A program made the position numbers and the translations under genes. Of a stretch of 64,000 nucleotides of DNA, positions 19,737 through 31,529 are shown in pieces. Source of the DNA: Ascarosepion bandense (Eukaryota > Mollusca > Cephalopoda > Sepiida > Sepiidae); NCBI GenBank assembly GCA_037127315.1, contig JBBBDQ010001188.1:1210001-1274000 (forward strand), in the 5' to 3' direction. Under the pieces are notes generated by a model. That model was not told the origin of the DNA. It worked only from the letters and a program-made list of their open reading frames with translations, and ran no database searches. Each line of letters starts with the position of its first letter. Within the stretch, counting starts at the first letter, position 1.

Positions 19737-19852
19737 CTTGAAGCGCCCATTCTTCTCGTGGCAATATCTCATGTAATCGTGTAAAATCTCGTAGAAACAG
19801 TCGCAGATGTAGTCCACTCTGAACATATCCATGTTGTTTTTACCGTAGAATC
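19737..19852 (-). CDS. S-crystallin exon 3
   Basis: Residues 77-115 (Gly77 split over the intron). The translation is [20 protein letters not shown], then [19 protein letters not shown]. It carries the first part of the C-terminal helical domain: the FYGK-N-hydrophobic-R-VD motif is shared by GST sigma and S-crystallins. Acceptor TTTTCAG|GA, donor AAG|GTGAGT. The exon enters in phase 1 and leaves in phase 0. It was copied twice downstream (19519-19611 and 19301-19393). Confidence 0.9.
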
Positions 19853-19960
19853 CTGAAAAGCAGGTTTTAGATAAAATTTACATTTGTTTATTGAAATTAG
19901 TTCTGAAGGAGTTAAAAGTCAATAATGGCTTCGGTTGTATTCTACGGACATTGATCCAAG

Positions 19961-20009
<49 letters not shown>

Positions 20010-20431
20010 TCTTGAATTGTAATAATGTTTAGCGTCAAGATTGTTCTTTATGTGCCCGATATCGGAGTGGATATAGTGCCTTGATAGATCTAATGCAAAG
20101 AATGTGTTGCTTTAACTGAGCAGGATCATGCCGACTTCAACACCACAACAGAAAGAGAAACAACTCCGATGAGTGAAGACATCGTAACGAAAATTCGAAA
20201 TCGGCATGAATCTGATCAGTAAAAGTAAATGAAGACTCGTTAAAATACAGAGCTGCTCAAATTTTATGGATACGCTCCTTAGCTCCTCCTAAACTGTTTT
20301 CCTTGGAAGATACAGGTGGATGCAGTATCACTTCATATTGCTTTTGGGTCTTTGACAAACATATGTCTTGCCTTCCATTTTAGCTGCTCGTTAGAACCTT
20401 GTAAAAAAGAGATGTTTGGGAAATCTGCTAA

Positions 20432-20751
20432 TCTAACCTTATTTATAAATAGAACTTTGTCTGTGTGTGTGTCTGTGTGTGTCTGTGTGTCCATTACCTA
20501 TAGACTCCGAAACGGCTGAGCCGATTTTCTTGAAAATTTACACAGTTGTACTATAAGCGTCTGCGAGTGTCCTTAGCTAGGTTTTGTGTCGAGATATCCC
20601 CGATAAATATCGAAAATCGATAATCAAAAAAATCGGGTTATAGAATGAGTGGTCCGATTTGAATCAAATTTGATACACTCATAGACAAAGACATAAGAAA
20701 CGATATTCAGAAGTTTCAAGTTTTCAGTTCTTACGATAGTGCAGAAAATCG

Positions 20752-20804
<53 letters not shown>

Positions 20805-20805
20805 C
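20432..20805 (+). mobile_element. Helitron-like repeat, copy 1
   Basis: Starts TCTAACCTTATTTATAAATAG after an A, as other copies do, followed by a (TG)n run, cctatagactccgaaacggctgagccgat, tacacagttgtactataagcgtctgcgag and cgataaatatcgaaaatcgataat. The right side is lost in (TA)n. The best copy is 46724-47517, which keeps a CTAGT end. Confidence 0.6.
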
Positions 20806-21484
20806 GGAAATTAACGAAACTTGGTTATAAGCAACCGACAATTTGTAATGAATTATTTTGAACATTATTTTTACCGATACCTTTTAAACCTTTTAAAAAT
20901 TATTAGGGAAAAGATATTAGAGAAAAATATATATATACATATATGTGTTAACCAAGGAAAAAGGGGTTTAGTAAAAGAATCCATATTTTCTAAAGATAGG
21001 CAATTAAAGGAGCTTGGGATAGGAAGGTAGCGGGTTTAAAATACTTTTTAAGGTTAACGTTAGGGTAAAATTAAGATTAAAACTTAAATTGAATCCTTTT
21101 AATTTATATTCTAACATCTAGTTAACGGGGATTTAAATTCTAAATTTTAAATTTAAGTATTCGAATAATTTGCCTTGTGGCGGCACGTACTGAGGAATTC
21201 CCTCCTAAGATTCAGTTAACGGTGTTGGTGGGGGTATTTAATATTGAAATTTTTTCCAGTAAACATAGACAGCACCTATCACGAAAATTCCTCGGAATAC
21301 GGGCTGAACCTATCAGTTTCCAGCTAATTTCAGGATCCAGCCCTTTTTACCCAAAAACCCCTCTACACTCTAACTCAGGGCCTTCGCCATTTTGAAAAAC
21401 AATGTCGCTGACGTGATGTAGAGTCTCTATTAGAGATCCTATGTCGAAATGTACATCCGACACCTTTGAATTTTGAAAATTTTC

Positions 21485-21485
<1 letters not shown>

Positions 21486-21530
<45 letters not shown>
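21486..21530. repeat. (TA)n microsatellite
   Basis: Pure TA run. A second TA run with (GATA)n follows at 21800-21860. Confidence 0.97.
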
Positions 21531-22580
<1,050 letters not shown>

Positions 22581-22984
22581 ATATATATGTTTTGTAATTA
22601 AAATTAATATAGTTTACATTGCAACACGGAAATGTCTATGTTTCGAGATTTTTACCTCGTCAACAGGCAATGTTGGCTCAGTGTTGTGAAAATGATTTTC
22701 ATTTGAATATAATAAACAATGCGTTTGTTATTTATATATATAGGAAGACAGAAAATTGTGTTTTTTTCAATTTAACTAATCAGAATAGACATCCAATTTA
22801 AATTTAAAAAAGATTATGTTTGGGGAGAATACATGATTTCTTTTAATCTTGACGGCAAGAGTGTTAGTTGATCAAAACCCCTGTCTAGACTGCACTTCCC
22901 TTGATGTATCCATTATTGTTACAAAATGATTCTCTTAGTTTTCTCTGTATCTCATCATTTTCTAAAACAAAAAAGAAAGACAAC

Positions 22985-22996
22985 ATTATATATATA

Positions 22997-23041
<45 letters not shown>
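22985..23041. repeat. (TA)n microsatellite with TGTG step
   Basis: TA run with one tgtgtgta step. It lies in intron 2, about 330 bp from exon 2. Confidence 0.95.
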
Positions 23042-23043
<2 letters not shown>

Positions 23044-23371
23044 CATTTGTAAACGGGTTATTACGCGACCTAGGTTTTTACCATGATTGGTGCCTTCAGG
23101 CGATTTTCAATAATTGATTTACCGTTTACCGTTTTTTTTTTATGAACGCCCACATAACGGTGTTTTTTTAACGCTCACGTAGCCGGGAATTTTTGGATGC
23201 GCAACTTTTCTTGTAATTTTAAAAAAATATTATATTTATATATATATAATAGATTGATGGATCAAATATCATTATTCTTGAGGATTGCTAAACTGATATT
23301 CGCGTGTCGGGGATTAATATTCGAATCAGTTTTGTAGGCGCTTGCAGACACAGACATATTTGTTTACTTAC

Positions 23372-23467
23372 CAAATTCGCGAGCCAGATATCTGCAGATG
23401 GCCATCGTCTCTGGCATTTTGTGGCTGCCGTCAATGTCTAACACAGGAACACTGTCACTTGGCATTT
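23372..23467 (-). CDS. S-crystallin exon 2
   Basis: Residues 45-77 (Glu45 and Gly77 split over introns). After the split Glu the translation is MPSDSVPVLDIDGSHKMP, then ETMAICRYLAREF. It includes the cis-proline loop VPVLDIDG of the thioredoxin fold. Active sigma GSTs follow this with a Gln-Ser pair that binds the glutathione glutamyl group. Here the pair is Glu64-Thr65, a change expected to weaken glutathione binding and usual in lens S-crystallins. Acceptor TGTTTCAG|AA, donor TTTG|GTAAGT; phases 1 and 1. Confidence 0.9.
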
Positions 23468-24231
23468 CTGAAACATGGAAATGTGAATATTAACTGGGAA
23501 AAGTAAAATGAATATTCAGTATTAAATTTTTAGTTACTCTAATCAAACTAACAAGACATCTTCACATAATGATAAACCGTATGATCCATATTTTCATATA
23601 CTTATTTTGTGAATATCGAGTGTATTTCCATGTTAGCCTGTCGGTAGGAACGTATGTGTGTATGTATGTATGACCTTTTTTTTTTTGGTAGGAATGTCTT
23701 TGAAGTTTTCGCTCAGTCTTAAATGTTCCGTTCGGTTATGAAGTAGACGTGAACTATGAAAAAAAAGGTGAGAGGTGAGAGAGAAAGATAGATGTAATAA
23801 TAATAATGATCTCTTGATGTGAGTCAAGGCACGTGTTAATTGCTCTCCTCATCTTAACTCTCTGATGCGACGTTCGAGCTTGCTCGTCTTTTACTTCGTT
23901 TGGAAAATCACTCCCGGATGTGATTCTAGCCTTTCCATTAGACAAACATTTCGCATCGAGGTGTGAAATTTTGAGAGTTTTGTGTGTGTTCAGCAAAGTT
24001 TGTAAATTCCAGAAATTTGTTTCTAACAATGACTGAGATTTGAATTTTAAATGTAGATCTTGTTTTGTTCACTATAAACCCCCCACTCAAATCATCAAAA
24101 ATGTTTTTGTTATTATTAAGAGAGATGGCCAAAGTATTTTGATTATTTTTTCACTGTTTTAATTCTTTCTAGCATTTTGGAATTTTTAGTTAAAAATTTT
24201 GCTTTTCTTGGGTCAGCTAAATAGTTGTATA

Positions 24232-24720
24232 ACGTCGGTTGGTTGTTTTTATGGCAAATCAACCTCGGCGTATCATTTATTGCCAACTAAACTTTATTTA
24301 ATTATTGCTGGTAATACCTTTTTCTTTCAACAATTTATTGTTGTTTTTTTTTATGAAAGTTTTGTGTCTAATAATACATTTTTCTTTTCAAGTATCAAGA
24401 TTCATTGGGATTTATTTTTTTAAGGGCAGGATCCCCAAGTCTTACCCTTGTTATTTAACCCACGACTGGAGGGAAGATACTAATTAATATCTTTCCCAAG
24501 GGTACCAGTGCTTAAGTGAATGCAGGGTATTCAACTGGAATTCGAAATCGGTTCACCGATTTCTCTTTCCAAGCCGATATCCACTGCACCACAACACACA
24601 TCAATCACTAAACGCTTACAGCACCTGGTATTCCCAAGCGGTCACCCATCTAAGTACTGACCAGGCTCAACTTCGGTGATCGAGAGAGAACCGTTGTATT
24701 CAACATGATAGGCCGTAAGC
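24232..24720 (-). mobile_element. Chimeric 5S-tRNA SINE, copy 1
   Basis: Minus strand order: a near complete 5S rRNA-like head (24719-24609), then the SINE-B-type tRNA-like head (about 24600-24545: gtgcagtggatatcggcttgg ... ccgatttcgaattcc), then a body (aagtgaatgcagggtattcaac reversed, ccagtcgtgggttaaataac) and a distinct 3' part that reaches about 24232 (aacaatttattgttg, ttgccaactaaact). A second copy with the same order is at 44540-45000. The shared 3' half shows that both are copies of one composite element rather than chance neighbours. Confidence 0.8.
24609..24719 (-). ncRNA. 5S rRNA-derived sequence (SINE head, not a functional gene)
   Basis: Minus strand reads the eukaryotic 5S order: ggcctatcatgttgaata, acggttctctctcgatcacc, gaagtt, then gagcctggtcagtacttag, atgggtgaccgcttgggaat and accaggtgctgtaagcg. 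The internal promoter C-box region (gatgggtgaccgcttgggaa) is kept. About eight bases (the aagcaacct step, present in copy 2) are deleted, so the molecule could not fold normally. It is joined without a gap to a tRNA-like head, which marks a SINE. Confidence 0.8.
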
Positions 24721-24854
24721 CGAGTTATATAAGGAAATTTAGAGTATTTTTCCATGTAAAGATACATTGATTTGAAATTTTTTATAAAAACAAGAAATTA
24801 TTCATAAATGAATAAATTACAGAGTATTATTCTCATCTATATTGCCATGTTTAC

Positions 24855-24892
24855 GACGTTTCGACCGTTGTATACTCTGGTCCATTTTCGGT
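24855..24892 (-). ncRNA. Hammerhead-like motif, variant with GACC/GGTC stem II
   Basis: Minus strand: (accgaaa)atggacc...acggtcGAAACGTC, with stem II gacc-ggtc. The first box is decayed (CCGAAAA where CTGAAGA is expected). The same GAAACGTC and loop wording (tataca-acgg) occur at 25146-25181 and 42258-42295, where the stem is ggtc-ggcc. The stem bases change together between copies, which supports pairing. Confidence 0.4.
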
Positions 24893-25145
24893 TCTAGAAA
24901 TTTGGAACCGATCTCTCTATTACGATAACAGGGGTATATCATTCTCATTTCAGGTGCGATGCCACACCTGATAGTCATGTAGTTATCACCCTTAAACTTA
25001 AATCTAATTAATTTGTTCACCACTGCTGTAGCCTGGCATTGAACTCACAACCCTTTGGGTTAAGTCATTGGAACTAAACAACGTCTAATCATGCGTTTTT
25101 GAGGACAGTGATCGTAATAAACGGTTCGGTTCAAAATTCTAGTGC

Positions 25146-25181
25146 CTGAAGAAGCTCGGAGCGTACAACGGCCGAAACGTC
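25146..25181 (+). ncRNA. Hammerhead-like motif at the start of the 108-bp array
   Basis: CTGAAGA (25146-25152), then agctcgg...cggcc, then GAAAC and GTC. ACGT after GAA is self-complementary, so a stem III could form between two copies. Stem II is imperfect here (gctc against ggcc), better in the 42258 copy. The half containing GAAACGTC is repeated in the array units, but the CTGAAGA box is not. Confidence 0.35.
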
Positions 25182-26250
25182 GTAAACATGGCAATAAAAA
25201 TGAGGACAACAGTCCAAATAATGTAAATAATGTAAATACTACCTCATCACAGAAGTATAATAGACAAAGCGTACAATGGCCGAAACGTCTTAAATATGGC
25301 AATAAAGATGAGGACAACAGTCCGAAAAGTGTAAATAATGTGAATACTACCTCATCTCAGAAGTATAATAGACAAAGCGTACAATGGCCGAAACGTCATA
25401 AACATGGCAATAAAGATGAGGACAACTGCCCGAACAATGTAAATAATGTAAATATTACCTCATCTCAGAAGTATAATAGACAAAGCGTACAACGGCCGAA
25501 ACCTCATAAACATGGCAATAAAGATGAGGACAACAGTCCGAACAATGTAAATAATGTAAATACTACCTCATCTCAGAAGTATAATAGACAAGCTTACAAC
25601 GGCCGAAACGTCATAAACATGGCAATAAAGATGAGGACAACTGTCTGAACAGTGTAAATAATATAAATACTACCTCATCTCAGAAGTATAATAGACAAAG
25701 CGTACAACGGCCGAAAAGTCGTAAATATGGCAATAAAGATGAGCACAACAGTCCGAACAGTGTAAATAGTGTAAATAATTACGATACTCTGTCTCAGAAA
25801 TACAGACAGATCGTATATGACGCTGGAGCTTACATTGACAGAAAACTCTTTATTTTCGCAACAAAGGTGAGAACAACAACCCGAACAATGTAAATATTGG
25901 AATTAATTGCAATACCTCGTCTCAGAAATACAGACAGATTCTTAATGAGACCGGAGCGTGCAATGACAGAAAGATCTTGAATATGGCAACAAAGATGAGG
26001 ACAACAGTCCGAACAATTTAAATAGTGCAAATAATTACAATACCTCACCCCAAAAATACAGACAGATCTTAAAAGTGGCCGGATCCTATAATCAGAGAAA
26101 TAGTGTAAATAATTACAATACCCCATCTCCAAAATATAGCCAGGACCTAAATGAGGTCGGATTGTCAAATGACAGAAACGTCTTGAATATGGCAACAAAG
26201 ATGAGGACAACAGTCCCAACTGTGTAAATATTGTAAACACTACCTTATCT
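25161..26250 (+). repeat. 108-bp minisatellite with an open 36-residue unit
   Basis: The marker gcgtaca is at 25161, 25269, 25377, 25485, about 25592 (one base deleted) and 25700, period 108 bp. The unit is a multiple of three, so the frame 25142-25648 reads on as a 36-residue repeat, for example SVQWPKRLKYGNKDED, then NSPKSVNNVNTT, then SSQKYNRQ. The indel in unit five ends the frame. Degenerate units continue to about 26250 with longer spacing. No start with a conventional context or promoter was found. The unit's first part is the hammerhead-like end (gccgaaacgtcgtaaacatgg), so I read this as amplified mobile-element end sequence rather than a gene. Confidence 0.85.
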
Positions 26251-26449
26251 GAAAGTATAAACAAATACTGGATTAAATCATATTTTTTTTAGATAATCTT
26301 AGTTGAAATATTATTCTTACATGTATAACCTGCACTTTAATGAATTTATGAAATTTCAAGAAATTAAGTTGTGTCTTGATTCATATTTGTTTTGGCTAAA
26401 GGTAGGACTTCTTTGAGAATTCAGAAGCGATGCTAAGAGGGAAAATGAA

Positions 26450-26520
26450 AAGTGAAAGTACATGATCGATTACGTCCTGAAAGGACACGGCACTTACAGA
26501 AGTGCACATTTCTGCTCCGA
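26450..26520 (+). mobile_element. RTE-like LINE 3' end remnant
   Basis: Sense strand wording catgatcgattacgtcctgaaaggacacgg corresponds to the C-terminal MIAYVLKGHG of the RTE-like LINE described at 38286-38990, then the non-coding end. Only about 70 bp are left. Confidence 0.6.
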
Positions 26521-26659
26521 ATTGTAAAACAAAAAAAAAACATTACAATCAAACTGTGACATTATTTAATTAGATAGGCTTTTAATTGTTTTAAATGAAC
26601 ACTATTATCTTATTTTTTTTTTTTGTTTGTTTGTTTTGTTAATAATGAGCGTAATGAAG

Positions 26660-27215
26660 GATGTGCGTTGTGGTACAGTGGATATCGGCTCGGAACGAGA
26701 AACCGAGGAGCCGAGTTCGAATTCCAGTTGAATCCATTGTATTCACTTACGCGCAAATACCCTTGGGAAAGGTATTAATCCGTCTATTACTTCCAGTTAT
26801 GGGTTAAATAAGAGGACGGATTGGGTTCTATAGTCTTGGTCGGCAACCAGTCTACCGCAGAAAGCAATGGCAACCTACAGCGGGATAATCTTCTGCCCAG
26901 TCAGTCATGTCTCTGTCGAGACATGATCGCCCAAGCGTGTATCACGTATGGCACTTAACTGACTGACTGAATATAATAGAAACATGATTAAGGCTTCTAC
27001 TGGGCATAAAGTGGGTGATCTGTTTTCTATTGTCGTGAAGTAATAAACTGTTCCCCCACTAATTACTAGTTATTAATATAATAATATAATTCACCAGTCT
27101 ACCGCAGAAAGCAATTGCAACCTACTGCGGGATAATCTTCTGCCCAGTCAGTCATGTCTCTTTTGATACATGATCACCCAAGCGTGTATCACGTATGGCA
27201 CTTAACTGACTGACG
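26660..27215 (+). mobile_element. SINE-B copy with an extra end unit
   Basis: Head (gatgtgcgttgtggtacagtggatatcgg ... gagttcgaattccag) at 26660-26730, body, then the end at about 26960, the hairpin spacer (tgggcataaagtgggtgatct ... gttcccccactaatt) and a second end to about 27213. The two ends have the 247-bp period of the copies at 15780 and 43630. Confidence 0.88.
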
Positions 27216-27369
27216 CATTAGAGCGTGTGCTGAGATGTCGTGGATCGAGAAATGAGAGAGCCGAGTTTAAGTTCCAGTGTGCCCGGTAGTCAGATACGGC
27301 CATGGAAGGGTTATTAACAGCGACAAGGGAGAAGGCGAAATGGATAACCATGATCGCCTACGTAACACG

Positions 27370-27830
27370 GCACATAGATGAAGAACTGTGTATCCCAAAC
27401 GCTGCACATCTATCCACTTCTGAAACACATCAACTATCTCTCATGTTGCTTTCTCCTCTCTCGCTTTCTCTTTAACCGTCCCTTGAGTATTAAATTCTCC
27501 AAGCCCTCCTTCCACAAAACTTCAGTTTTCTTTTCCTGGTTTTTTCTTTTCATTTGCTTCATCTCCAAAATCTTGGCTTTGCTCACATGCACGGTCGATG
27601 TTTCCTCAGCTTCCTTCTGTAGAACCACATTTCGGTTGATTCAAGTCTTTCCTTCATCTTTGATGAAATTGTCCAGCATTTTCTTCCATATAGGAGGAGA
27701 GATATTATATAACAATCCAGTAGACTTTTCTTTGTTTACAACGAAATCTTCCTGTTTCTTAATACTCTGCTTAGTTTTAGAAATGTGTCCTTGGCCATGA
27801 CAATGCACCTTCGGATCTTAGCGTCGCACT
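27370..27830 (-). mobile_element. RTE-like LINE 3' relic
   Basis: Minus strand fragments line up with the C-terminal part of the RTE-like LINE: KRKTEVLWKEGLENLILKGRLKRKRERR corresponds to RKESLENLILTGQIEGRRDRGR of 38286-38990, and upstream plus-strand wording ctgtagaaccacatttcgg (27618-27636) and aaattgtccagcattttcttcc is the antisense of FYRRM and CWTIS blocks. Many indels. The left side (27295-27375, tcgcctacgtaacacggcac) looks like the end of another piece. Confidence 0.7.
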
Positions 27831-27954
27831 ATAATATATTATCATGACCCGGCAAAAATATGACTGACGAAAATACATTCTGGTCGTTCGTAGTGGCAAC
27901 AGAGCGCAACATCAAAAGACAGAAACATGAGCAATAGCCGACAAAGATATGGCT

Positions 27955-28230
27955 AAGATTTTGGGCGATCATGTCTCGAAAGAGACATGAGTGACCGTGC
28001 AGAAGATTATCCCACAATAGGTCGCCATTGCTTTCTGCGGTAGACTGGTTGCCAGCCAAGGCTATAGAACCCAATCTGCTCTGTTATTTAACCCATAACT
28101 GGAAGGAAGAGATGGATTAATACCTTTCCCAGGGTATTTGTGCGTAAGTGAATGCAAGGAATTCAACTGAAATTAAAACTCGGCATCCCGCTCCGAGTTG
28201 ATATTCACTGCACCACAACGCACATGAAAG
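27955..28230 (-). mobile_element. SINE-B copy
   Basis: Minus strand: head near 28220-28165 (gcgttgtggtgcagtgaatatcaa ... cgagttttaatttcag), body and end near 27960 (catgatcgcccaaaatc). The end part is truncated, without the acttaactgactga finish. Confidence 0.8.
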
Positions 28231-28379
28231 ACGATAGCCGACGAAAATGATTAACATGTATATCTGGCCATAGATGACATCAATTAAGCAACAATCCGAT
28301 AAAGCAAAAATTCGTAAGTATTTTGGATTATATAAGTGTGGGGTTTCTGGCTGCAGAGAGCAGAGAAGAACACAGAGAA

Positions 28380-28440
28380 AGTGTGAATGGGGAGAGAGGG
28401 AGAGAGAAAGAGAGAGAAAAAGAGAAAGAGAAGAGAACTA
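28380..28440. repeat. GA-rich simple sequence
   Basis: A purine run of gaga and gaaa steps. The overlapping Arg-Glu-rich frames come from it. Confidence 0.9.
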
Positions 28441-28539
28441 CCGCCTGGTTAACGATTCATCGACTCCTGCGTGTGTGCGATATCCTTCAGGCTACCCTCC
28501 TAGTCCACGCAACCGTCAACGACAAAGAATAAAAATATG

Positions 28540-29053
28540 TTAATATTTATATATATATACGTCTTCTCGTTCCTCGTTGTCTGTCAAGACAATTGTTTTT
28601 CAGCAACAACGACATATATCAAAAGCTTTCTTTTCTTATTGGGTTAAAAACTGAATGTTTTCGGTATCTAAAACTTAAAGTAAATAATAGTTGTTTCAAA
28701 TCAGATTAAGTATATTTTAAAGTTGGTAATTTTCTTAAAATAAAGTTTCAGAAAATTTTAATAAAAAAAAACGCGATACCTAAGATTTAAAATGGATTTT
28801 TTAAATGAAAAGTTTCTCTTGGGGCATTTATTTTAGTTTTAAGTCCACGCTAAGAGATCTAATTTAATATTTATTAAAAGCAAACTATTTTGCTGTATTT
28901 TAAAGACTAATTTCAAACTAAATTAAATGGAAGAAAATTTTTCTAAAGTAGTAGATTAGCACCCTTAGACCGTCTTTTATCACTATGTAATACTCTTTAT
29001 TAAAAAAAGTATTAAAAAATAAAATAAACTTATATTAAACTTTATTTGAGGAC
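28540..29053. other. AT-rich intronic sequence, nothing recognised
   Basis: No frame or repeat that I can link. It ends at the Helitron-like element. Confidence 0.5.
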
Positions 29054-29550
29054 TCTATATATATAAAAAGCAATCTGTGAGTTTTTGTGTTACTGTTCCC
29101 TATGTACGGCTACATTTTTTAATCTACGCCATTCAAAATTTCTAGGGACATATCTACAGGGAAGCTAGGTCGGCACATACTTTTTGAGTTTAAGTTCAGC
29201 AATTTTCCCTTTCGCACTTTTTGGCCGATGGAGCCGATTGTTTACATTTACTCCGTAAAACATCTAAGATCTAAGATGGTTGCTAAATTATGTCACAGAA
29301 ATCAAATCACACGTGTCAAACGCGGCTAAAATATTTTTTATTAAAAAAAAGTGAGACTTTATATTTAATTTTTATTTCGACGTTTTAAAAATTAATTTGG
29401 TCAACAAAAAAATGTGAATATTTTCCCTGTAATTTTGAAAGAAAAGAAATATTAAAAAAAACAAAAACAAAATATGTAAAATAAAAAGTGGCATCTTCTA
29501 CTACTAAAATATTCTGAGTTGCACGGGCAACGCCGGGTTACGATGCTAGT
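29054..29550 (+). mobile_element. Helitron-like non-autonomous element, 497 bp
   Basis: 5' end TCTATATATATAAAAAGCAATC, 3' end cacgggcaacgccggg (hairpin-forming cccgg/ccggg type) followed by ttacgatgCTAGT. Helitrons begin with TC and end with a hairpin followed by CTRRT, and they lack terminal inverted repeats; this fits. The insertion context A|T is not seen (c and g flank). No Rep/helicase is coded, so it depends on a partner. A related 5' end is at 45632. Confidence 0.75.
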
Positions 29551-30100
29551 GTCATCTAAATCAAAGTATAATTAATGTGATTTGAAACAAGTATTATTTA
29601 TTATAAGTTTAAAATATCACGGAAATATATTATTTAACCCGACATTAGCTGTATCTTCACCCGGCAGTAGACGTCTTGACATGTTTGACAAATCCAATGT
29701 TGTTTAACGAAGATTTTATCTGTAGCAAAATACAATTGAAACAAAAAAAAGTAAGCAGAATGTTAAAATAATTTTAAGTACTGAATAATTTTAAAACGTT
29801 TGGAAAATATTCTCCGTAGTCAAATGTTTTAGTGACTTTTAGAAAATTCGTCTTTAAATTTAATATAGTTATCGCTCTTATTTTCTGATAATGTCGTGTG
29901 TGATCGGTTTAATAAAAAATATTCTTAAATCTTTGTGTTTGATTAATGGTAGTAAGCTTTTTCATTTGTGATTAGTAAATATAGTTTAATAATAATATAA
30001 ACTAAAACACAACTTCTATTAATACAGAATTTTAAATGATTTTAAACTTAAAACAGTGTTATAATTAAAATTAAAGAAAATAAAAACTTTTCTTGCAAAA
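29551..30100. other. AT-rich intronic sequence, nothing recognised
   Basis: No coding frame or repeat that I can identify. Confidence 0.5.
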
Positions 30101-30109
30101 ATTAATTCC

Positions 30110-31180
30110 TCCTTTTTTCTATGTCATGTCCCTTCAGGACGTAGGCGATCATGGCCTTCCACGTCTTCTTATCCCTGGTAGCTCTTAGCACGATTTCTCT
30201 TGCTATCCCACCCAAATACTGATTTGCAATCCACCCTTCAAATATGTTATCTGCTGCATTCCGCTTTCTCTTTTCGCCTCTATCTGACCTGTGAGAATCA
30301 GATTCTCCAAGCCTTTCTGCCTCATCACGTCCCAAGAACGTCAGCTGTCTTTTCCTGATCAGTCAGTTAAGTGCCATACGTGATACACGCTTGGGCGATC
30401 AGGTCTCGAAAGAGACATGACTGACTGAGCAGAAGATTATCCCGAAGTAGGTTGCCATTGCTTTCTGCGGTAGACTGGTTGCCGACCAAGGCTATAGAAC
30501 ACAGTCTGTTTTGTTATTTGACTCATAGCTAAAGGGAGAAAAGATGTATTAGATTATATTATTAAGTAGTAATTAGTGGGGGATCAGTTCATTACTCCAT
30601 AATAATAGAAAACTGATCACCCACTTTATGCCCAGTAGCAACTTTAATTATGTTTCCAACTATTATAATCAGTCAGTCAGTTAAGTGCCATACGTGATAC
30701 ACGCTTGAGCGATCATGTCTCGAAAGAGACATGACTGACTGGGCAGAAGATTATCCCGCAGTAGGTTGCCATTGCTTTCTGCGGTAGACTGGTTGCCGGC
30801 CAATGCTATAGAACCCAATTTGTCCTGTTATTTAATCCATAACTGGAAGGAATAGACGGATTAATACCTTTTCCAAGGATATTTGCTCGTAAGTGAATGC
30901 AAGGAATTCAACTCGAATTCGAAATCGGCTCTCCGATTTCTCGTTCCGGGTCGATATCCACTGCGCCACAACGCACATCCTCAGTATTAATTTCCTTTTC
31001 GTTTTCATCCTTTCTAAAATAACATCATTGCTTACGTTCTCGATCCATGATATTCGCAGCATCCTTCTGTAGAACCACGTTTCAGATGCTTCAAGTTTTT
31101 CCTTCATCTTTGAACAGCATTCATTGCCATATTGAAGAACAGACCTCACATTGCAATCCTCTCTTCTTTGTTTCTAGCGA
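30110..31180 (-). mobile_element. RTE-like LINE relic split by a SINE-B insertion
   Basis: The minus strand carries the LINE 3' end in two pieces. 31180-30985 encodes MRSVLQYGNECCSKMKEKLEASE and FYRRMLRISWIENVSNDVILERM; 30356-30102 encodes RNAADNIFEGWIANQYLGG and RATRDKKTWKAMIAYVLKG. A SINE-B lies between them (30357-30984). When it is removed the plus-strand wording ttcctga joins to ctcagtattaatttcc, which matches the undisturbed LINE at 38540-38565 (ttcctgatgctcagcatcaatttcc). The SINE therefore inserted after the LINE. Confidence 0.8.
30357..30984 (-). mobile_element. SINE-B copy nested in the LINE relic
   Basis: The clean LINE junctions give the true ends of the family. Minus strand 5' end at ggatgtgcgttgtggcgcagtgg (about 30980) and 3' end in acttaactgactga (about 30358). 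Inside are the body, one end, the hairpin spacer (gtgggtgatcagttttc ... gaactgatcccccac), a second body half and a second end. This copy looks like two elements merged, or an extra unit with part of the body. Confidence 0.85.
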
Positions 31181-31525
31181 AATTCATTATTTATCAATTT
31201 TTTTCTTACGACACTAGTGTCCTTAATATATCTCATTTCTAAAAGTAATTAAAACTTTTCTAATTAAATAATGACTTATTATTTCTCTTTTTTATTACTA
31301 TTCAAAAAAAAAAAAATAACGAATAAAGGTCCTAGTGGGATCGAACCTCACTACAATAGTAACAAATTATAGATGAGTTTCCGCAACATTATTCAATGAA
31401 AAGACAATTTAATAACAACTATTTAAAAACTTATTTTGACCCGACTAAAATAAATTAGTGAAGATAAACAAATACGAATCTGGTCAGTACGTAAATGGTT
31501 GACTGCTAAGCAATACAAGGTGCTG
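31181..31525. other. Intronic sequence, one tRNA-like remnant
   Basis: AT-rich. Near 31328-31360 gtgggatcgaacctcactac resembles an inverted B-box (gttcgatccca), so a SINE remnant may be present on the minus strand. Nothing else is seen. Confidence 0.4.
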
Positions 31526-31529
31526 TAAT

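Noticed and set aside
24609..24719. A functional 5S rRNA gene
   Set aside because: An eight-base internal deletion and direct fusion to a tRNA-like SINE head. The second copy is truncated but carries the same SINE body.
27378..27800. 140-residue plus-strand frame and other plus frames at 38561-38878 and 60474-60773
   Set aside because: They are antisense readings of RTE-like LINE coding sequence.
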